From DAHVFK01 sp035310985 (GTDB lineage Bacteria > Pseudomonadota > Gammaproteobacteria > Burkholderiales > SG8-39): a stretch of 64,000 nucleotides of DNA. The stretch spans positions 1 to 64,000 of the forward strand of contig DATGDH010000058.1 in NCBI GenBank assembly GCA_035310985.1, read 5' to 3'. Each line of letters begins with the position of its first letter. The first letter of the stretch is position 1. A program made the translations under genes and the position numbers. The notes beneath the pieces were generated by a model, which was not told the DNA's origin, made no database searches, and saw only the letters and a list, made by a program, of their open reading frames with translations. Positions 52,418 through 61,176 of the stretch are shown piece by piece.

Positions 52418-53368
52418 ATGAATGACTTAAGCAAGCCTCGGGCCACTCTGCTGGAAGTCGGCGAGGAGAACGCGGCACAGCGCATCGACAATTTCCTGCT
52501 GCGCCGGCTGAAGGGCGTGCCCAAAAGCCACGTCTACCGCGTGCTGCGCAGCGGCCAGGTGCGCGTGAACAGCGCACGAGTGCGGCCCGACTACCGGCTG
52601 CGCGCCGGAGACCGGGTACGGGTGCCGCCGGTGCGTACCGCGGAGCGGCCGGCAAAGCCAGCCCCGCGGCCGCTCAAACTGTCGGCGGTCTACGAGGACG
52701 ACGCACTGCTGGTCGTCAACAAGGCTTCGGGCGTCGCGGTGCACGGCGGCAGCGGAGTCAGTTACGGGGTAATCGAGTCGTTGCGCGCCGCCCGTCCGCA
52801 GGCGAAGTTCCTCGAGCTAGCGCATCGTCTGGACCGCGACACCTCCGGACTGCTGGTGATCGCGAAAAAGCGCAGCGCGCTGGTCGAGTTGCATCGCATG
52901 CTGCGCGAAGGCGAGGTGGAGAAGGTGTACGTGGCACTTGCGGCGGGACGCTGGCGCGGCGGCGCGCGCGAGCTGCGCGAGGCGCTGCACAAGCACGTGA
53001 CGGCGAGCGGCGAGCGCCGCGTGCGGGTCGCCGTCGACGGCCAGACGGCCGCCACCCGGGTGCGGCCGCTGGCGGTGAGCAGCGATCTGAGCCTGCTCGA
53101 GCTGCGCCTGCTCACGGGGCGCACGCACCAGATCCGCGTGCACCTCGCGCACGCGGGCCACCCGGTAATCGGGGACGACAAATACGGAGATTTCGCGCTG
53201 AACCGCACGCTTGCCAAGCAGGGTGCGCGTCGGCTGTTCCTGCACGCGCGGCGGCTCGCGTTCCGGCACCCGCTGAGCGGAGCCCCGTTGCGGCTGGAGG
53301 CGCCGCCGCCTGCGGACATGCAGGCCTTCATCGACAGTCGCTTCAAGGCGCAGGACGATGGGCGCTGA
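52418..53368 (+). CDS. rluC: 23S rRNA pseudouridine synthase RluC
   Basis: A 316-residue enzyme. An S4 RNA-binding domain comes first (AQRIDNFLLRRLKGVPKSHV, about 20-85). The RluA-type catalytic domain has HRLDRDTSGLLVIAKK with the catalytic Asp, then GRTHQIRVHLAHAGHPVIGD. It makes pseudouridine at three sites in 23S rRNA. It is divergent from rne, as in many proteobacteria, which supports the RluC name over RluD. Its 3' end overlaps the HAD gene by 11 bases. Confidence 0.93.
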   Translation: MNDLSKPRATLLEVGEENAAQRIDNFLLRRLKGVPKSHVYRVLRSGQVRVNSARVRPDYRLRAGDRVRVPPVRTAERPAKPAPRPLKLSAVYEDDALLVVNKASGVAVHGGSGVSYGVIESLRAARPQAKFLELAHRLDRDTSGLLVIAKKRSALVELHRMLREGEVEKVYVALAAGRWRGGARELREALHKHVTASGERRVRVAVDGQTAATRVRPLAVSSDLSLLELRLLTGRTHQIRVHLAHAGHPVIGDDKYGDFALNRTLAKQGARRLFLHARRLAFRHPLSGAPLRLEAPPPADMQAFIDSRFKAQDDGR

Positions 53369-54020
53369 GCTCCGCTACGCCCTCGTCGTATTCGACTGGG
53401 ACGGCACGCTGGTCGATTCACCCGCCGCCATCGTCGAATGCATCCAGCAGGCGAGCCGCGATCTCGGCCTCGAGGCGCCAGCCCCGGAGCGCGCGAGCCA
53501 CGTGATCGGTCTCGGACTGGAAGACTCCTTGCGCCAAGCCGTGCCGCAGCTGCCGCGCGAGCGCTACGGCGAATTCGCCGCCAGCTACCGACGTCATTTC
53601 CTTGCGCGCGAAGACTCCATGCCTTTGTTTGCCGGAGTGCCGCGTCTGCTCGAGCGTCTGCGCTCGCGCGGGCATCGCCTTGCGGTGGCGACCGGCAAGA
53701 GCCGCCGCGGGCTGGAGCGAGCGCTGGCGGCGAGCGGGCTGGGGATCCACTTCTCGTCTTCGCGTTGCGCCGACGAGACCGTCCCGAAACCGGACCCCGC
53801 GATGTTGCGCGAGCTCATGGCCGAGCTGGAGGTTCAACCCGAGCGCGTGCTCATGATCGGCGACACGTCGCACGACCTGCTGATGGCGCGCAGCGCCGGG
53901 GTCGCGGCGCTTGCCGTGAGCTACGGTGCGCATCCGGAGACGAAGCTGCGCGCGCTCGAGCCGCTCGCCTGCCTGGCCAGCGTCGAGGAGCTCGACAAGT
54001 GGCTGACACTCCACGGCTGA
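53358..54020 (+). CDS. HAD-family hydrolase (phosphoglycolate phosphatase-like)
   Basis: A 220-residue HAD phosphatase. Motif I is VFDWDGTLVDSP with the nucleophile Asp near residue 13, motif II lies in LAVATGKSRRG, and motifs III and IV in KPDPAML and MIGDTSHDLLMARSAG. The cap is the helical C1 type found in Gph. The gene overlaps rluC by 11 bases and the Rieske gene by 22. The substrate could be phosphoglycolate or another small phosphate. Confidence 0.9.
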   Translation: MGAELRYALVVFDWDGTLVDSPAAIVECIQQASRDLGLEAPAPERASHVIGLGLEDSLRQAVPQLPRERYGEFAASYRRHFLAREDSMPLFAGVPRLLERLRSRGHRLAVATGKSRRGLERALAASGLGIHFSSSRCADETVPKPDPAMLRELMAELEVQPERVLMIGDTSHDLLMARSAGVAALAVSYGAHPETKLRALEPLACLASVEELDKWLTLHG

Positions 54021-54355
54021 TCTGCGCCTCGAGCAAGCTCGAGGACGCGGGTCGCGGCGCACGCTTCGAAGTGAAGTACTTCGGCGAGATCGTTCCTGCT
54101 TTCGCGGTTCGCCATCGCGGCATCGTGCGCGGTTACCTCAACCGCTGCAGCCACGTCGCCCTGGAGCTCGACTGGCGCGAGGGGGAGTTCTTCGACTCGG
54201 AGGGACGCGATTTGATATGCTCGGCGCACGGCGCGATCTACGACGCGGTGAGCGGCGGATGTCTCGGCGGCCCGTGCGGGGGCGCGCCCCTGGTGGCGCT
54301 CAGGATTGAGGAGCGCGGCGGCAACGTCTACTTCCTGGGGTTTGCAGATGACTGA
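53999..54355 (+). CDS. Rieske-type 2Fe-2S protein
   Basis: A 118-residue single-domain Rieske protein. The cluster ligands are in NRCSHVALELD (CxH) and LICSAHGAIYD (CxxH), 17-20 residues apart as usual. The spacing and the lack of an oxygenase domain suggest a small electron-transfer protein of the ferredoxin type. The GTG start at 53999 lies within the end of the HAD gene; the sppA gene starts eight bases before its stop. Coupled translation through this operon is likely. Confidence 0.88.
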   Translation: MADTPRLICASSKLEDAGRGARFEVKYFGEIVPAFAVRHRGIVRGYLNRCSHVALELDWREGEFFDSEGRDLICSAHGAIYDAVSGGCLGGPCGGAPLVALRIEERGGNVYFLGFADD

Positions 54356-55292
54356 CAACGGCGGGCAGTGGGAGCGCGGGCTGGTGGAAAAGCTCGCTAC
54401 CGCGGCGCTCAAGGAACAGCGCCGCGCGCGCATGTGGGGAATTTTCTTCAAGCTGCTCGGCTTCGCTTATCTGACCATATTGCTGATGCTCGCGTTCGGC
54501 TGGAGCGAGAAATCGGTCGAAGTCGGCGGCAAGCACACGGCGCTGGTCGAGTTGGACGGCCTAATCGCGCCGGGGGGCGATGCGAGCGCCGACAAGATAG
54601 GCGCCGCACTTCGCGCCGCGTTCAAGGACAAGAACACGCAAGGGGTGGTGCTGCGCATTAACAGCCCCGGCGGCAGTCCGGTGCAGGCACAGAACCTCTA
54701 CGACGAGATCCGCAGGCTGCGCAAGAAGTATCCGGACATTCCGCTCTACGCGGTGATCGAGGACATCTGCGCCTCGGGCGGGTACTACGTCGCGTCCGCC
54801 GCCGACCGCATCTACGTCACCCGCTCGAGCATCGTGGGCTCGATCGGCGTACGCATGGACAGCTTCGGCGTCACCGGCCTGATGGACAAGCTCGGCGTCG
54901 AGCGGCGCCTGCTGACCGCCGGCAAGAACAAGGGTTTCCTCGATCCGTTCCTGCCAGAGGACCCGAAGCAGAAGGAATTCGCGCAGACCATGCTCGACGA
55001 GATCCATCGGCAGTTCATCAACGACGTGCGCCAGGGACGTGGCAGGCGCCTCAAGGAAACGCCCGACATGTTCAGCGGCCTGATCTGGACCGGCCAGACG
55101 AGCATCGAGCTGGGGCTCGCCGACGGCTACGGCACGCTCAGAACGGTGGCGCGCGACGTCATCAAGGCCGAGGAGATCGTCGACTATACGCAGAAAGAGG
55201 GCATTGCCGAGAAATTCGCGCGTCGCTTCGGCGCGGCGGCGGCGAGCACGCTGGCCGAGCTGGCGCTGCACTACACGCCGGCAATGCGCTAG
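54348..55292 (+). CDS. sppA: Signal peptide peptidase A, S49 family
   Basis: A 314-residue membrane protease. One span (IFFKLLGFAYLTILLMLAFG, about 25-45) is followed by a periplasmic S49 domain with GVVLRINSPGGSPVQA, CASGGYYVASAADRI containing the catalytic Ser, SSIVGSIGVRM, and a Lys later in the fold as the general base. This short form (about 310 residues) is common outside enterobacteria. It degrades leftover signal peptides. Its stop shares a CTAG with the convergent methylase gene. Confidence 0.9.
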   Translation: MTDNGGQWERGLVEKLATAALKEQRRARMWGIFFKLLGFAYLTILLMLAFGWSEKSVEVGGKHTALVELDGLIAPGGDASADKIGAALRAAFKDKNTQGVVLRINSPGGSPVQAQNLYDEIRRLRKKYPDIPLYAVIEDICASGGYYVASAADRIYVTRSSIVGSIGVRMDSFGVTGLMDKLGVERRLLTAGKNKGFLDPFLPEDPKQKEFAQTMLDEIHRQFINDVRQGRGRRLKETPDMFSGLIWTGQTSIELGLADGYGTLRTVARDVIKAEEIVDYTQKEGIAEKFARRFGAAAASTLAELALHYTPAMR

Positions 55293-55993
55293 GCGGCCTG
55301 CAGCAGAAATACGGTCGGCCGCCGGCCGATGGCCTGCGGCGCGCGGCGCCATGCTCCGACCGAGCGCAGCGCGATGCTCTGTTCCGGGAGCGTCAGATCG
55401 GTGGCAAGACACAGCCGCGTGGAGGCGGCGCAGGCCGCGAGCAGCGCGGAGAGCAGCGCATCGTTGCGGTAGGGCGTCTCGATGAAGATCTCGGTCTCGC
55501 GCTCGGTGCGCGAGCGCTGCTCGAGCTCACGTATGCGGCGCGTGCGTTCCGCAGCCTCTCGCGGCAGGTAACCGCAAAAGGCGAAGCGCTGGCCCTCCAG
55601 TCCCGACGCCATCAGCGCCAGCAGGATTGCAGACGGGCCCACCAGCGGCGCAACGCCAAAGCCTGCGTCGTGGGCCGCCGCAACCAGGGTCGCGCCCGGG
55701 TCGGCGATCGCGGGGCAGCCAGCCTCGGACAGCAACCCGACCGAGCGCTCCTCGCGCAACGGCGCGAGCATAGCGCCGACGTCACCTGGCGCCGTGTGCT
55801 CGTCCAGCCGCCTCAGCCGCAGGTGACGCAGCGGCCGAGGCATTCCGACGGCGGCGAGAAACGCACGCGCGCTCTTCTCGTTCTCGACGACGAAGTCGGC
55901 GAGCAGGCGGATCGTCTGCAGGGTGGGCGGCGGCAGCGCATCTGCGGGCGAGCCGCCGAGGGGCGTGGGAATGACGTAGAGAATTCCGGGCAT
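55289..55993 (-). CDS. RsmI-like SAM-dependent methyltransferase (tetrapyrrole methylase fold)
   Basis: A 234-residue protein of the tetrapyrrole methylase superfamily. LYVIPTPLGG at the start, VGLLSEAGCPAIADPGA in the middle and VGPSAILLALMASGL fit RsmI and its relatives, which methylate the ribose of C1402 in 16S rRNA. It is shorter than RsmI (about 280 residues), and its N-terminus differs, so it is more likely one of the short RsmI-like paralogs. Start and the maf stop overlap by one base (TGATG). Confidence 0.78.
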   Translation of the reverse strand: MPGILYVIPTPLGGSPADALPPPTLQTIRLLADFVVENEKSARAFLAAVGMPRPLRHLRLRRLDEHTAPGDVGAMLAPLREERSVGLLSEAGCPAIADPGATLVAAAHDAGFGVAPLVGPSAILLALMASGLEGQRFAFCGYLPREAAERTRRIRELEQRSRTERETEIFIETPYRNDALLSALLAACAASTRLCLATDLTLPEQSIALRSVGAWRRAPQAIGRRPTVFLLQAA

Positions 55994-56583
55994 CAGCCGA
56001 GTACGGCAAGTCCGGCCTGCCCGAGCATGGTCGTGAGCGCGATGAGGGGCAGGCCGATGAGCGAGGTCGGGTCCTCGGTCTCGATGCGTTGGATGAGGGC
56101 GATTCCTAGGCCTTCCGATTTTGCGCTGCCCGCGCAGTCGTAGGGCTGCTCGAGTCGCAGGTAACTCTCAATCAGGCGATCATTCAGTTCGCGGAACACG
56201 ACCCGGCAGGAAACGAGGTGCGAGCGCGCTTCCCCGGTACGCGCATCCAGCAGGCTGACCGCGGTGTGAAAGTCGGCCGCGCCGCCGCTCAGGCTGCGCA
56301 GCTGGGCCAGAGCGCGTGCGTGACTACCCGGCTTGCCCAGCGGCTCGCCGTCGTGCACCGCGACCTGATCGGAGCCGATTACGAGCGCTTGCGGGAATCG
56401 CGGAGCGACAGCCCGCGCTTTGGCGAGTGACAGCCGCAGCGCCGTGTCCTGCGGGCGCTCCCCCGCAAGAGGCGATTCGTCGATGTCCGGCGAGGCGCAT
56501 TCGAACGGCAGCGCAAGGCGCTGCAGCAGCTGCCGGCGATAGATCGAGGTCGATGCGAGGACCAGTTGACGGCTTCGGGCCAT
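55993..56583 (-). CDS. maf: Maf-like nucleotide pyrophosphatase (YceF type)
   Basis: A 196-residue Maf/YceF protein. The signature LVLASTSIYRRQLLQRL is at the N-terminus, with GSDQVAVHDG in the middle and the Asp in GIALIQRIETEDPTSLIGLP at the end. YceF hydrolyses 7-methyl-GTP and related nucleotides, possibly as a housecleaning step. It is divergent from the yceD operon, as in E. coli where yceF borders yceD-rpmF. Confidence 0.92.
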   Translation of the reverse strand: MARSRQLVLASTSIYRRQLLQRLALPFECASPDIDESPLAGERPQDTALRLSLAKARAVAPRFPQALVIGSDQVAVHDGEPLGKPGSHARALAQLRSLSGGAADFHTAVSLLDARTGEARSHLVSCRVVFRELNDRLIESYLRLEQPYDCAGSAKSEGLGIALIQRIETEDPTSLIGLPLIALTTMLGQAGLAVLG

Positions 56584-56592
56584 GACTTTGTT

Positions 56593-56621
56593 TTGACACA
56601 GTTTTTCCGTGATGATAGCAT
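56593..56621 (+). promoter_or_regulatory. Strong sigma70-type promoter of the yceD-rpmF-fab operon
   Basis: A perfect TTGACA (56593-56598) is followed after 17 bases by TAGCAT (56616-56621). The yceD ATG lies ten bases after the -10, so the leader would be very short. No ribosome-binding site is visible before that ATG. This is the best promoter match in the window. Confidence 0.75.
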
Positions 56622-56630
56622 TTCACGTTT

Positions 56631-57143
56631 ATGCCACACCGGCCGGTCATCGACGGCTATGATTTCGCGGCGGCCGGCGCAACGCTTCGAGGTACTTGGG
56701 CGATCGGCGATTTTCCGCGTTTGCGCGACAAGCTCGCGTCAAGCACGGGCACGATCGACTACGAGGTCGAGGGGGTGCACGACGAGTTGGGGCGCGCTGC
56801 GCTGCGCGTGACGATGAAGGGCACGCTGCGACTCGCATGCCAACGCTGTCTCGAGCCGCTCGACTTTGCGGTGAGCATCGACACGACGCTGGTGTTGGCG
56901 CACTCCGAGGCAGAAATCGAAGCGCTGCCCGACGATGCGAGCGAGCCGGAGCGCATCGTAGGGGGCGAGGAGATGGTGGTTGGCGAGCTGCTCGAGGACG
57001 AGCTCTTGCTGGCGGTACCTTACGCCCCTCGGCACGAGCGCTGCGAAGCGCAGGGGAGTTTGGCAACGGGCGGTGCAGGCTCACCGTTCGCGGATCTGAG
57101 AAGTCTGCTGGGCGCCGCCGGCGCCCGCAGACGAAGGAATTGA
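56631..57143 (+). CDS. yceD: YceD (DUF177) 23S rRNA accumulation protein
   Basis: A 170-residue DUF177 protein. The conserved Cys pair is in LACQRCLEPLDF (near residue 65), and EDELLLAVPYAPRHERC lies near the C-terminus. YceD is needed for normal 23S rRNA levels in several bacteria. It is encoded 16 bases before rpmF, the usual arrangement. It is the first gene after a strong promoter and may be read from a nearly leaderless message. Confidence 0.9.
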   Translation: MPHRPVIDGYDFAAAGATLRGTWAIGDFPRLRDKLASSTGTIDYEVEGVHDELGRAALRVTMKGTLRLACQRCLEPLDFAVSIDTTLVLAHSEAEIEALPDDASEPERIVGGEEMVVGELLEDELLLAVPYAPRHERCEAQGSLATGGAGSPFADLRSLLGAAGARRRRN

Positions 57144-57159
57144 ACAGAGGAGTTTCAAC

Positions 57160-57339
57160 ATGGCAGTCCAGCAGAACAAGAAGTCCCCGTCGCGGCGCGG
57201 CATGCGCCGTGCGCACGATTCGCTCGGGCGCCCCGCCATCGGCGTGGAACCGACGACTGGCGAAGTGCACTTGCGGCACCACGTGAGCCCGACGGGCTAT
57301 TACCGCGGTAAGAAAGTCGTACAGACGAAGGGCGAATAA
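57160..57339 (+). CDS. rpmF: Ribosomal protein L32
   Basis: A 59-residue protein, MAVQQNKKSPSRRGMRRAHD, ending in YYRGKKVVQTKGE. The N-terminal KKSPSRRGMRR and the HHVSPTGYYRGKKV stretch are the L32 hallmarks. It lacks the Cys pairs of the zinc form. GAGGAG lies before the ATG. It sits between yceD and plsX as in other proteobacteria. Confidence 0.97.
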   Translation: MAVQQNKKSPSRRGMRRAHDSLGRPAIGVEPTTGEVHLRHHVSPTGYYRGKKVVQTKGE

Positions 57340-57398
57340 GGTCGGCGGCTTACGCCGTGCCCAGCACTCGGGCGCGGCCTCGTTGCGTCCAACGCCCG

Positions 57399-58445
57399 AT
57401 GGAAACAACCGTAGCGGTCGATTGCATGGGTGGCGATCATGGCCCTCATGTGACGGTGCCGGCCGTGCTTGCGTACCAGCGGCACCATGCCGACGTCGAC
57501 GTCCTGCTCGTTGGGCCGCGCGATGCACTCGACGCGGAGCTCGCCGCGCGGCGCGCCGCCCAGGGCCCGCGCTTGCGGGTGCACCATGCCAGCGAGGTGG
57601 TCGCCATGGACGAGCCGCCGGCCGCTGCGTTGCGCTACAAGAAGGATTCGTCGATGCGCGTGGCGATCAACCTCGTCAAGAACGGCGAGGCGCATGCCTG
57701 CGTCAGCGCCGGCAACACCGGCGCGTTGATGGCGATCTCGCGCTTCGTCCTGAAGACCTTGCCTGGCATCGATCGTCCGGCGATCGCTACGGTGCTGCCC
57801 AACATGCTCGGCGCGCACACCTACGTCCTGGACCTCGGCGCGAACGTGGATTGCAGCGCCGAGCACCTCCTGCAATTCGGCATCATGGGCGCGATGCTGG
57901 TCGCCGCGGTCGAGCACAAGGAACAGCCCAGCGTGGGGTTGCTTAACATCGGGGTCGAGGACATCAAGGGTAACGAAATCGTGAAGCAAGCCGCCGAATT
58001 GCTACGCACGAGCGGCCTGAACTTCTACGGCAACGTCGAAGGCGACGACATCTACAAGGGAACCACGGACGTAGTGACCTGCGACGGTTTCGTCGGTAAC
58101 GTCGCGCTCAAGGCTTCCGAGGGAGTGGCGCAGATGATGGCTTCGGCGCTGCGCGAGGAATTCCGGCGCAACCTGATCGCCAAGCTCGGCGCGCTGTGCG
58201 CGCTGCCTGTCATCCGCTCTTTCCGGCGGCGCATGGACTATCGGCGCTATAACGGCGCCAGCCTGCTCGGTTTGCGCGGAATCGTCATCAAGAGCCACGG
58301 TTCGGCCGATGTCTTCGCGTTCGAGCAGGCGATCGCTCGCGCGGTCGACGAGGTGCGCAATAGCGTACCGCAGCGCATCGCACAGCGAATGGCGCAGCGA
58401 AACCAATCGGCACACACGGAATGGATGCAAGCCAGCAGCAAATGA
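57399..58445 (+). CDS. plsX: Phosphate acyltransferase PlsX
   Basis: A 348-residue peripheral membrane enzyme that makes acyl phosphate from acyl-ACP for phospholipid synthesis. VDCMGGDHGP at the N-terminus, KNGEAHACVSAGNTGALMAI and VTCDGFVGNVALKASEGV are family hallmarks. The ATG at 57399 fits this N-terminus. Its stop overlaps the fabH ATG as ATGA. Length is normal. Confidence 0.95.
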   Translation: METTVAVDCMGGDHGPHVTVPAVLAYQRHHADVDVLLVGPRDALDAELAARRAAQGPRLRVHHASEVVAMDEPPAAALRYKKDSSMRVAINLVKNGEAHACVSAGNTGALMAISRFVLKTLPGIDRPAIATVLPNMLGAHTYVLDLGANVDCSAEHLLQFGIMGAMLVAAVEHKEQPSVGLLNIGVEDIKGNEIVKQAAELLRTSGLNFYGNVEGDDIYKGTTDVVTCDGFVGNVALKASEGVAQMMASALREEFRRNLIAKLGALCALPVIRSFRRRMDYRRYNGASLLGLRGIVIKSHGSADVFAFEQAIARAVDEVRNSVPQRIAQRMAQRNQSAHTEWMQASSK

Positions 58446-59404
58446 TCTACTCGCGCATCGTCGGGACAGGAAGTTACTTGCCGGCGCGGGTCATGCGTAA
58501 CGACGAGTTCGCCGCACGCCTGGACACCAGTGACGAGTGGATTAGGGAGCGCACCGGGATCGTTCAGCGCCACATTGCCGAAGAATCCCAGACCTCGAGC
58601 GATCTGGCCTTCGAGGCAAGCCGCCGGGCTCTCGAAGCTGCCGGACTCGCGGCGGCCTCCAACATAGACCTGATCATCGTCGCGACGTCGACCCCGGATT
58701 TCGTCTTTCCCAGCACGGCTTGCCTGCTTCAGGCCAAGCTGGGAATCAAGAATTGCCCGGCCTTCGACGTGCAGGCGGTGTGCAGCGGGTTCGTCTATGC
58801 GCTTTCCGTCGCGGACTGCTTCATCCGCGCCGGAAGCTACCGCAGGGCGCTGGTGGTCGGCGCCGAAGTGTTCTCGCGGATCTTGGATTGGAACGATCGC
58901 ACCACGTGCGTACTGTTCGGGGACGGCGCTGGCGCAGTGGTGCTCGCCGCCGCAGAGCACCCGGGCGTGCACGCGACAAAGTTGCACGCGGACGGCAGCC
59001 ATGCCGGAATCCTTTCGGTGCCCGGCAATATTTGCGGTGGCCGCATCGTCGGCTCGCCCTACTTGCAGATGGCGGGTAACCAGGTGTTTCGCCTGGCGGT
59101 GAAGGTGCTGGACGAATCTGCGCGCGAAACGGTGGCCGCGGCTGGCATGCGGCTCGAGGATATCGACTGGCTTATCCCGCACCAGGCGAACGTACGCATT
59201 CTCGAAGCGACAACCAGGAAGCTCGGCCTCCCAGAGGACCGGCTGGTCGTCACCGTCGATCGGCACGGCAACACCTCGGCGGCCTCGGTACCGTTGGCGC
59301 TCGACGAATGGGTGCGGGCGGGGAGGATCCGCGCGGGGCAGCGTGTGCTGATGCAAGGCGTCGGCGGCGGTTTCACCTGGGGCTCGGCACTGGTGACGAT
59401 GTGA
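58442..59404 (+). CDS. fabH: Beta-ketoacyl-ACP synthase III
   Basis: A 320-residue condensing enzyme that starts fatty acid synthesis from acetyl-CoA and malonyl-ACP. Catalytic residues are Cys114 (FDVQAVCSGF), the His in LIPHQANVRI and the Asn in HGNTSAASVP. The ATG at 58442 overlaps the plsX stop by four bases and gives the standard start MIYSRIVGTGSYLP; an in-frame ATG at 58421 is less likely. fabD follows after 13 bases. Confidence 0.96.
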   Translation: MIYSRIVGTGSYLPARVMRNDEFAARLDTSDEWIRERTGIVQRHIAEESQTSSDLAFEASRRALEAAGLAAASNIDLIIVATSTPDFVFPSTACLLQAKLGIKNCPAFDVQAVCSGFVYALSVADCFIRAGSYRRALVVGAEVFSRILDWNDRTTCVLFGDGAGAVVLAAAEHPGVHATKLHADGSHAGILSVPGNICGGRIVGSPYLQMAGNQVFRLAVKVLDESARETVAAAGMRLEDIDWLIPHQANVRILEATTRKLGLPEDRLVVTVDRHGNTSAASVPLALDEWVRAGRIRAGQRVLMQGVGGGFTWGSALVTM

Positions 59405-59417
59405 GGACGCAGGGCGC

Positions 59418-60353
59418 ATGAAGCTGGCGATGGTGTTCCCCGGGCAGGGGTCTCAGACGGTAGGAATGCTGAGGGCGTACGCAGGATTGCCCGAGGTCGA
59501 CGCGGTGCACGCGGAGGCGGCCGCGACGCTCGGCACCGAGTTCGTCGCGCTGCTCGATCACGGGCCCGCAGAATCGCTCAATCTGACGGTCAACACTCAG
59601 CCGGCGATGGTGACCGCCGGCTACGCGGCTTACCGCGCCTGGCGTGCGCTCGGAGGGCCGGTGCCCGAGATCGTCGCAGGACACAGCCTGGGCGAATACA
59701 CGGCGCTGGTGGCCGCAGGCGCGCTCGCGTTCCGCGACTGCCTGCCGCTGGTGCGCTTTCGCGCGCAGGCGATGCAGGAAGCAGTGCCCGAAGGACAGGG
59801 CGCAATGGCCGCGATCCTCAACCTGGACGACGAAGCCGTGCGCGCGGCGTGCAGCGAAGCGGCGCAAGGCGAGGTGGTGCAAGCGGTCAATTTCAACGCG
59901 CCCGGGCAGGTCGTGATCGCGGGCCACCGGGCGGCGGTGACGCGCGCCATCGAGGCTTGCAAGGCGCGCGGCGCCAAGCGGGCGCTTCCGCTCCCGGTCA
60001 GTGCGCCGTTCCACTCCAGCCTGATGCAGGCTGCAGCAGAGCGGCTGCGCGGATACCTCGACAATACCCGGGTCAGGGCGCCGGCTGTGCCGCTGATCAA
60101 CAATGTGGACGTCGCGATGCCGCGCGATCCTGCGCAGATCAAAGACGCACTGGTGCGGCAGGCAGCCTCGCCGGTGCGCTGGGTCGAGATCATCCGTCAC
60201 ATGGCGGGCATGGGCATCACGCATGTGTTCGAGTGCGGGCCGGGCAAGGTGCTGTCTGCGCTGGTGAAGCGCATCGACGGTGCCATGCAGGGCATCGCGC
60301 TGGCCGATCGCGCCTCGCTCGAGCAGGCGCTCGCAACGCTCAAGCAGGGCTAG
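59418..60353 (+). CDS. fabD: Malonyl-CoA:ACP transacylase
   Basis: A 311-residue acyltransferase with the opening FPGQGSQTVGM, nucleophile Ser90 in GHSLGEYTAL, catalytic Arg in LVRFRAQAMQ and His in SAPFHSSLM. It loads malonate onto acyl carrier protein. fabG follows with two bases between stop and start. Confidence 0.96.
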   Translation: MKLAMVFPGQGSQTVGMLRAYAGLPEVDAVHAEAAATLGTEFVALLDHGPAESLNLTVNTQPAMVTAGYAAYRAWRALGGPVPEIVAGHSLGEYTALVAAGALAFRDCLPLVRFRAQAMQEAVPEGQGAMAAILNLDDEAVRAACSEAAQGEVVQAVNFNAPGQVVIAGHRAAVTRAIEACKARGAKRALPLPVSAPFHSSLMQAAAERLRGYLDNTRVRAPAVPLINNVDVAMPRDPAQIKDALVRQAASPVRWVEIIRHMAGMGITHVFECGPGKVLSALVKRIDGAMQGIALADRASLEQALATLKQG

Positions 60354-60355
60354 AT

Positions 60356-61093
60356 ATGCTGCAAGGAAGAACCGCTCTCGTCACGGGCGCCACGCGTGGC
60401 ATCGGGCGCGCCATCTTGCTCGAACTGGCGCGACTTGGCGCATCGGTGATAGGAACGGCGACCAGCGACGCGGGTGCGGCGCAGATCGGTGCGGCACTGG
60501 CGGCCGCGGGCGCCAAGGGCGGTGGGCGCGTGCTGAACGTGCGCGATGCCGCGCAATGTGACCAGCTGATCGAATTCGTGCAGAAGGAGTTCGGCGACGT
60601 CCTAGTGCTCGTCAACAATGCGGCGGTGGTGCGGGACAACCTGGCGTTGCGCATGAAGGACGCCGAGTGGGATGAGGTCATCGAGACCGATCTGCGTGCG
60701 GTGTTTCGCCTGTCTCGCGCGGTGATGCGAGGCATGATGAAGGCGCGCTGGGGTCGCATCGTCAACATCACGTCCGTCGTCGGCGCGGCCGGCAACCCGG
60801 GGCAGGCGAATTACGCGGCCGCCAAGGCGGGCGTGGTCGGGATGGCCAAATCGCTCGCGCGCGAACTCGGCAGTCGCAACATCACGGTCAATTGTGTCGC
60901 GCCGGGATTCATCGATACGGACATGACGCGAGCGCTGAGCGACGAACAGCGGGCGGCACTGTTGCGGCAGATCCCGCTCGGCAGGCTGGGCCGGCCGGAG
61001 GACATTGCCGCCGCAGTCGGCTACCTCGCGTCGCCGGCCGGGGATTACATTACCGGCTCCGTACTCCACGTGAACGGCGGTATGTACATGTAA
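60356..61093 (+). CDS. fabG: 3-oxoacyl-ACP reductase
   Basis: A 245-residue short-chain dehydrogenase. The NADPH-binding TGATRGIGRA is at the N-terminus. Catalytic Ser, Tyr and Lys are in NITSVVGAAG and YAAAKAGVVG, with LVNNAAVVRDNL and APGFIDTDMT around them. It reduces 3-oxoacyl-ACP with NADPH during elongation. The operon position next to acpP supports FabG over a general SDR. Confidence 0.95.
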   Translation: MLQGRTALVTGATRGIGRAILLELARLGASVIGTATSDAGAAQIGAALAAAGAKGGGRVLNVRDAAQCDQLIEFVQKEFGDVLVLVNNAAVVRDNLALRMKDAEWDEVIETDLRAVFRLSRAVMRGMMKARWGRIVNITSVVGAAGNPGQANYAAAKAGVVGMAKSLARELGSRNITVNCVAPGFIDTDMTRALSDEQRAALLRQIPLGRLGRPEDIAAAVGYLASPAGDYITGSVLHVNGGMYM

Positions 61094-61176
61094 GAAAGAG
61101 GATTTCTCGGGGACGGAGAGATCTATCCTTTTGGTAGAATACGGGCCTTCTTGGCCCCATAGGGAAGGAGCAGCAA

